Source of the DNA: Candidatus Parvarchaeota archaeon
GTDB lineage: Archaea; Nanobdellota; Nanobdellia; CSSed11-243R1
Reading direction: 5' to 3'
DNA: 6,573 nt
Assembly (NCBI GenBank): GCA_003563585.1
Contig: PWUQ01000036.1
Location: forward strand, 1-6,573
A program made the translations under genes and the position numbers. The notes under the pieces were generated by a model that was not told the DNA's origin, ran no database searches, and saw only the letters and a list, made by a program, of their open reading frames with translations. Shown here one piece after another: positions 5,332 to 6,573 of this stretch. Positions within the stretch are counted from its first letter, which is position 1. Each line of letters starts with the position of its first letter.

Positions 5332-5922
5332 ATGGCAAAAGGACCAACTTATGTTGTAAAATATAGAAGACGAAGAAAAGGTTTAACTAATTATAATAAA
5401 AGATTGAAGCTTTTAAAATCAGGAAAACCTAGATTTGTAGTCAGAGCTTCAAATAATTCAATAAATTGCCAATTAGTTGAGTACCATTCAAATGGAGACA
5501 AAACATTAATAAATTTTAATTCAACAGAATTAAAAAAATATGGATATAAAGGACACACGGGAAATATACCAGCAGCATATTTTGCAGGATTTGCTTGTGG
5601 TTTAAAAGCAGTAAAGAAAAATATAAAAGAGGCAATATTGGACACAGGACTTCATAGACTTACAAAAGGTTGTAAAGTGTATGCGACATTAAAAGGTGCT
5701 GTTGATGCGGGTTTAAAAATAAACCACAATGAAAAAATATTCCCAAGCGAGAGAAGAATACAAGGTTATCATATATCTGAATATGCGAAAATTTTAAATT
5801 CAAATAACCCTGAAAAATACGAGATTATGTTTTCAAACATGTTAAAAAATGGCATTAAGCCAGAAGATTTTGTTGAACATTTTCAAGAAGTTAAAAAGAG
5901 AATAGAAGGTGAACATGGATGA
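5332..5922 (+). CDS. rpl18: Large ribosomal subunit protein uL18, archaeal long form
   Basis: Binds 5S rRNA with L5 in the central protuberance. It is 196 residues, the archaeal/eukaryotic form, much longer than bacterial L18 of about 120. Landmarks: GPTYVVKYRRRRKGLTNY at 4-21, LKSGKPRFVVRAS at 28-40, KKYGYKGHTGNIPAAYFAG at 68-86, AILDTGLHRLTKGCKVYATL at 101-120, KGAVDAGL at 121-128, FPSERRIQGYHISEYAK at 137-153 and PEDFVEHFQEVKKRI at 177-191. AGGGG at 5319-5323 lies eight bases upstream, and L19e ends one base before the ATG. The TGA stop overlaps the S5 start by four bases. Confidence 0.97.
   Translation: MAKGPTYVVKYRRRRKGLTNYNKRLKLLKSGKPRFVVRASNNSINCQLVEYHSNGDKTLINFNSTELKKYGYKGHTGNIPAAYFAGFACGLKAVKKNIKEAILDTGLHRLTKGCKVYATLKGAVDAGLKINHNEKIFPSERRIQGYHISEYAKILNSNNPEKYEIMFSNMLKNGIKPEDFVEHFQEVKKRIEGEHG
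5906..5912 (+). promoter_or_regulatory. Shine-Dalgarno element for S5
   Basis: AAGGTGA near the end of L18 ends six bases before ATG 5919. Nearby ATGs at 5915 and 5923 are in frames that stop within a few codons, so the element points to 5919. Confidence 0.75.
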
Positions 5923-6573
5923 ATGATTTAGAAAATTGGATTCCAAAAACTAATTTAGGCAGAAAAGTAAAGTCTGGAGAAGTACAGACTATTGATGAAA
6001 TATTAGATAAAGGATTAAAAATGAGAGAATCTGAAATAGTAGACAAACTTTTGCCAGATTTAGAATCCGATTTAATTTTAATTGGACAAGCAAGAGGTAA
6101 GTTTGGAGGAGGGCAAAGAAGAGCTTTCAAACAAACTCAAAAGAAGACGGGAGATGGTTCCAAAATAAGTTTTTCAGCTCTTGCTGTCGTAGGAAATAAA
6201 AATGGATATGTAGGGATAGGACTTGGGAAATCAAACGAAACTGTTCCTGCCAGAGAAAAAGCAATCAGAAACGCAAAACTTAATGTTATTAAAATTAAAA
6301 GAGGTTGCGGAAGCTGGGAATGTGCATGTGGAACGCCACATTCAATACCATTTGAGGTTCACGGAAAATGTGGTAGTTCGGAAATATACATAAAACCCGC
6401 TCCAAAAGGTTTAAGACTTTGCATTGCAGATGAATGTAAAAAAATACTAGAGATGGCGGGAATAAAGGACGTTTGGAGTAAAACTTTTGGACAAACAAAC
6501 ACACGTACAAATCTTGCGTATGCGTGTTTTTATGCGTTAAAACAATTAACTGATTCGAAAATTAATAAAAAAT
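5919..6573 (+). CDS. rps5: Small ribosomal subunit protein uS5, 3' end outside window
   Basis: Small-subunit protein at the back of the mRNA channel, linked to decoding accuracy and helicase activity at mRNA entry. The frame from ATG 5919 stays open for 218 codons with no stop in view; archaeal S5 is usually about 210-235, so only a few codons should be missing. Landmarks: WIPKTNLGRKVKSGEVQTID at 7-26, IVDKLLPDL at 40-48, a double-stranded RNA-binding region with NKNGYVGIGLGKS at 93-105 and AREKAIRNAKLNVIKIKRGC at 111-130, the archaeal cysteine motif GCGSWECACGTPH at 129-141, FEVHGKCGSSEIYIKPAPKG at 145-164, and MAGIKDVWSKTFGQT at 179-193. A glycine-rich stretch GQARGKFGGGQRR at 56-68 is unlike euryarchaeal S5. 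ATGA at 5919-5922 overlaps the L18 stop. Confidence 0.96.
   Translation, partial: MNDLENWIPKTNLGRKVKSGEVQTIDEILDKGLKMRESEIVDKLLPDLESDLILIGQARGKFGGGQRRAFKQTQKKTGDGSKISFSALAVVGNKNGYVGIGLGKSNETVPAREKAIRNAKLNVIKIKRGCGSWECACGTPHSIPFEVHGKCGSSEIYIKPAPKGLRLCIADECKKILEMAGIKDVWSKTFGQTNTRTNLAYACFYALKQLTDSKINKK

Noticed and set aside
5891..6510. Minus-strand frames opposite S5
   Set aside because: S5 on the + strand is unmistakable across this stretch, so these are shadows of its codons.
139..6573. Internal promoters, terminators or an undescribed gene between ribosomal genes
   Set aside because: The largest gap between genes is nine bases. There is no room for an added gene or spacer element, and no T-rich terminator stretch follows any stop codon.

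Overview
The window is an uninterrupted stretch of an archaeal ribosomal-protein superoperon (the S10/spc region). All genes are on the + strand. In order they are: the tail of S3, L29, translation initiation factor aIF1 (SUI1), RNase P protein 1 (Rnp1/Rpp29), S17, L14, L24, S4e, L5, S14, S8, L6, L32e, L19e, L18 and the start of S5. S4e, L32e, L19e, aIF1 and Rnp1 set between bacterial-type spc genes is an archaeal signature. Both end genes run off the window. S5 has no stop codon in view but is clearly real, by conserved motifs over 218 codons.

The DNA is strongly A-rich and AT-rich, Arg is mostly AGA, and TAA, TAG and TGA all serve as stops. Several details point to a DPANN-type archaeon (Woesearchaeota/Pacearchaeota-like): S14 carries an N-terminal extension of about 25 residues, S5 carries a glycine-rich segment ahead of its second domain, and the base composition fits. 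The lineage call rests on remembered family sequences and is tentative. Archaeal origin is very secure.

Layout: positions 1-137 are the C-terminal tail of S3, made almost wholly of a perfect 12-bp tandem repeat encoding Glu-Pro-Lys-Glu units. From 139 to the end, genes touch, overlap by 1 to 11 bases, or lie at most 9 bases apart. No spacer is large enough for a promoter or terminator, so the window should be one polycistronic transcript with coupled translation. Most junctions carry a GGTGA- or AGGGG-type Shine-Dalgarno element, often inside the end or stop codon of the previous gene. These elements move the likely starts of L29 (TTG at 139), L24 (ATG at 1705), L5 (ATG at 2773), L6 (ATG at 3960) and L32e (ATG at 4483) downstream of the longest possible reading frames.

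Together the genes make parts of both ribosomal subunits (S3, S17, S4e, S14, S8, S5; L29, L14, L24, L5, L6, L32e, L19e, L18), plus an initiation factor acting on the small subunit and a protein subunit of the tRNA-processing RNase P. I found no mobile element, CRISPR array, RNA gene or defence system. The region is housekeeping; what is notable is the repetitive S3 tail, the start-site architecture and lineage-specific protein extensions.
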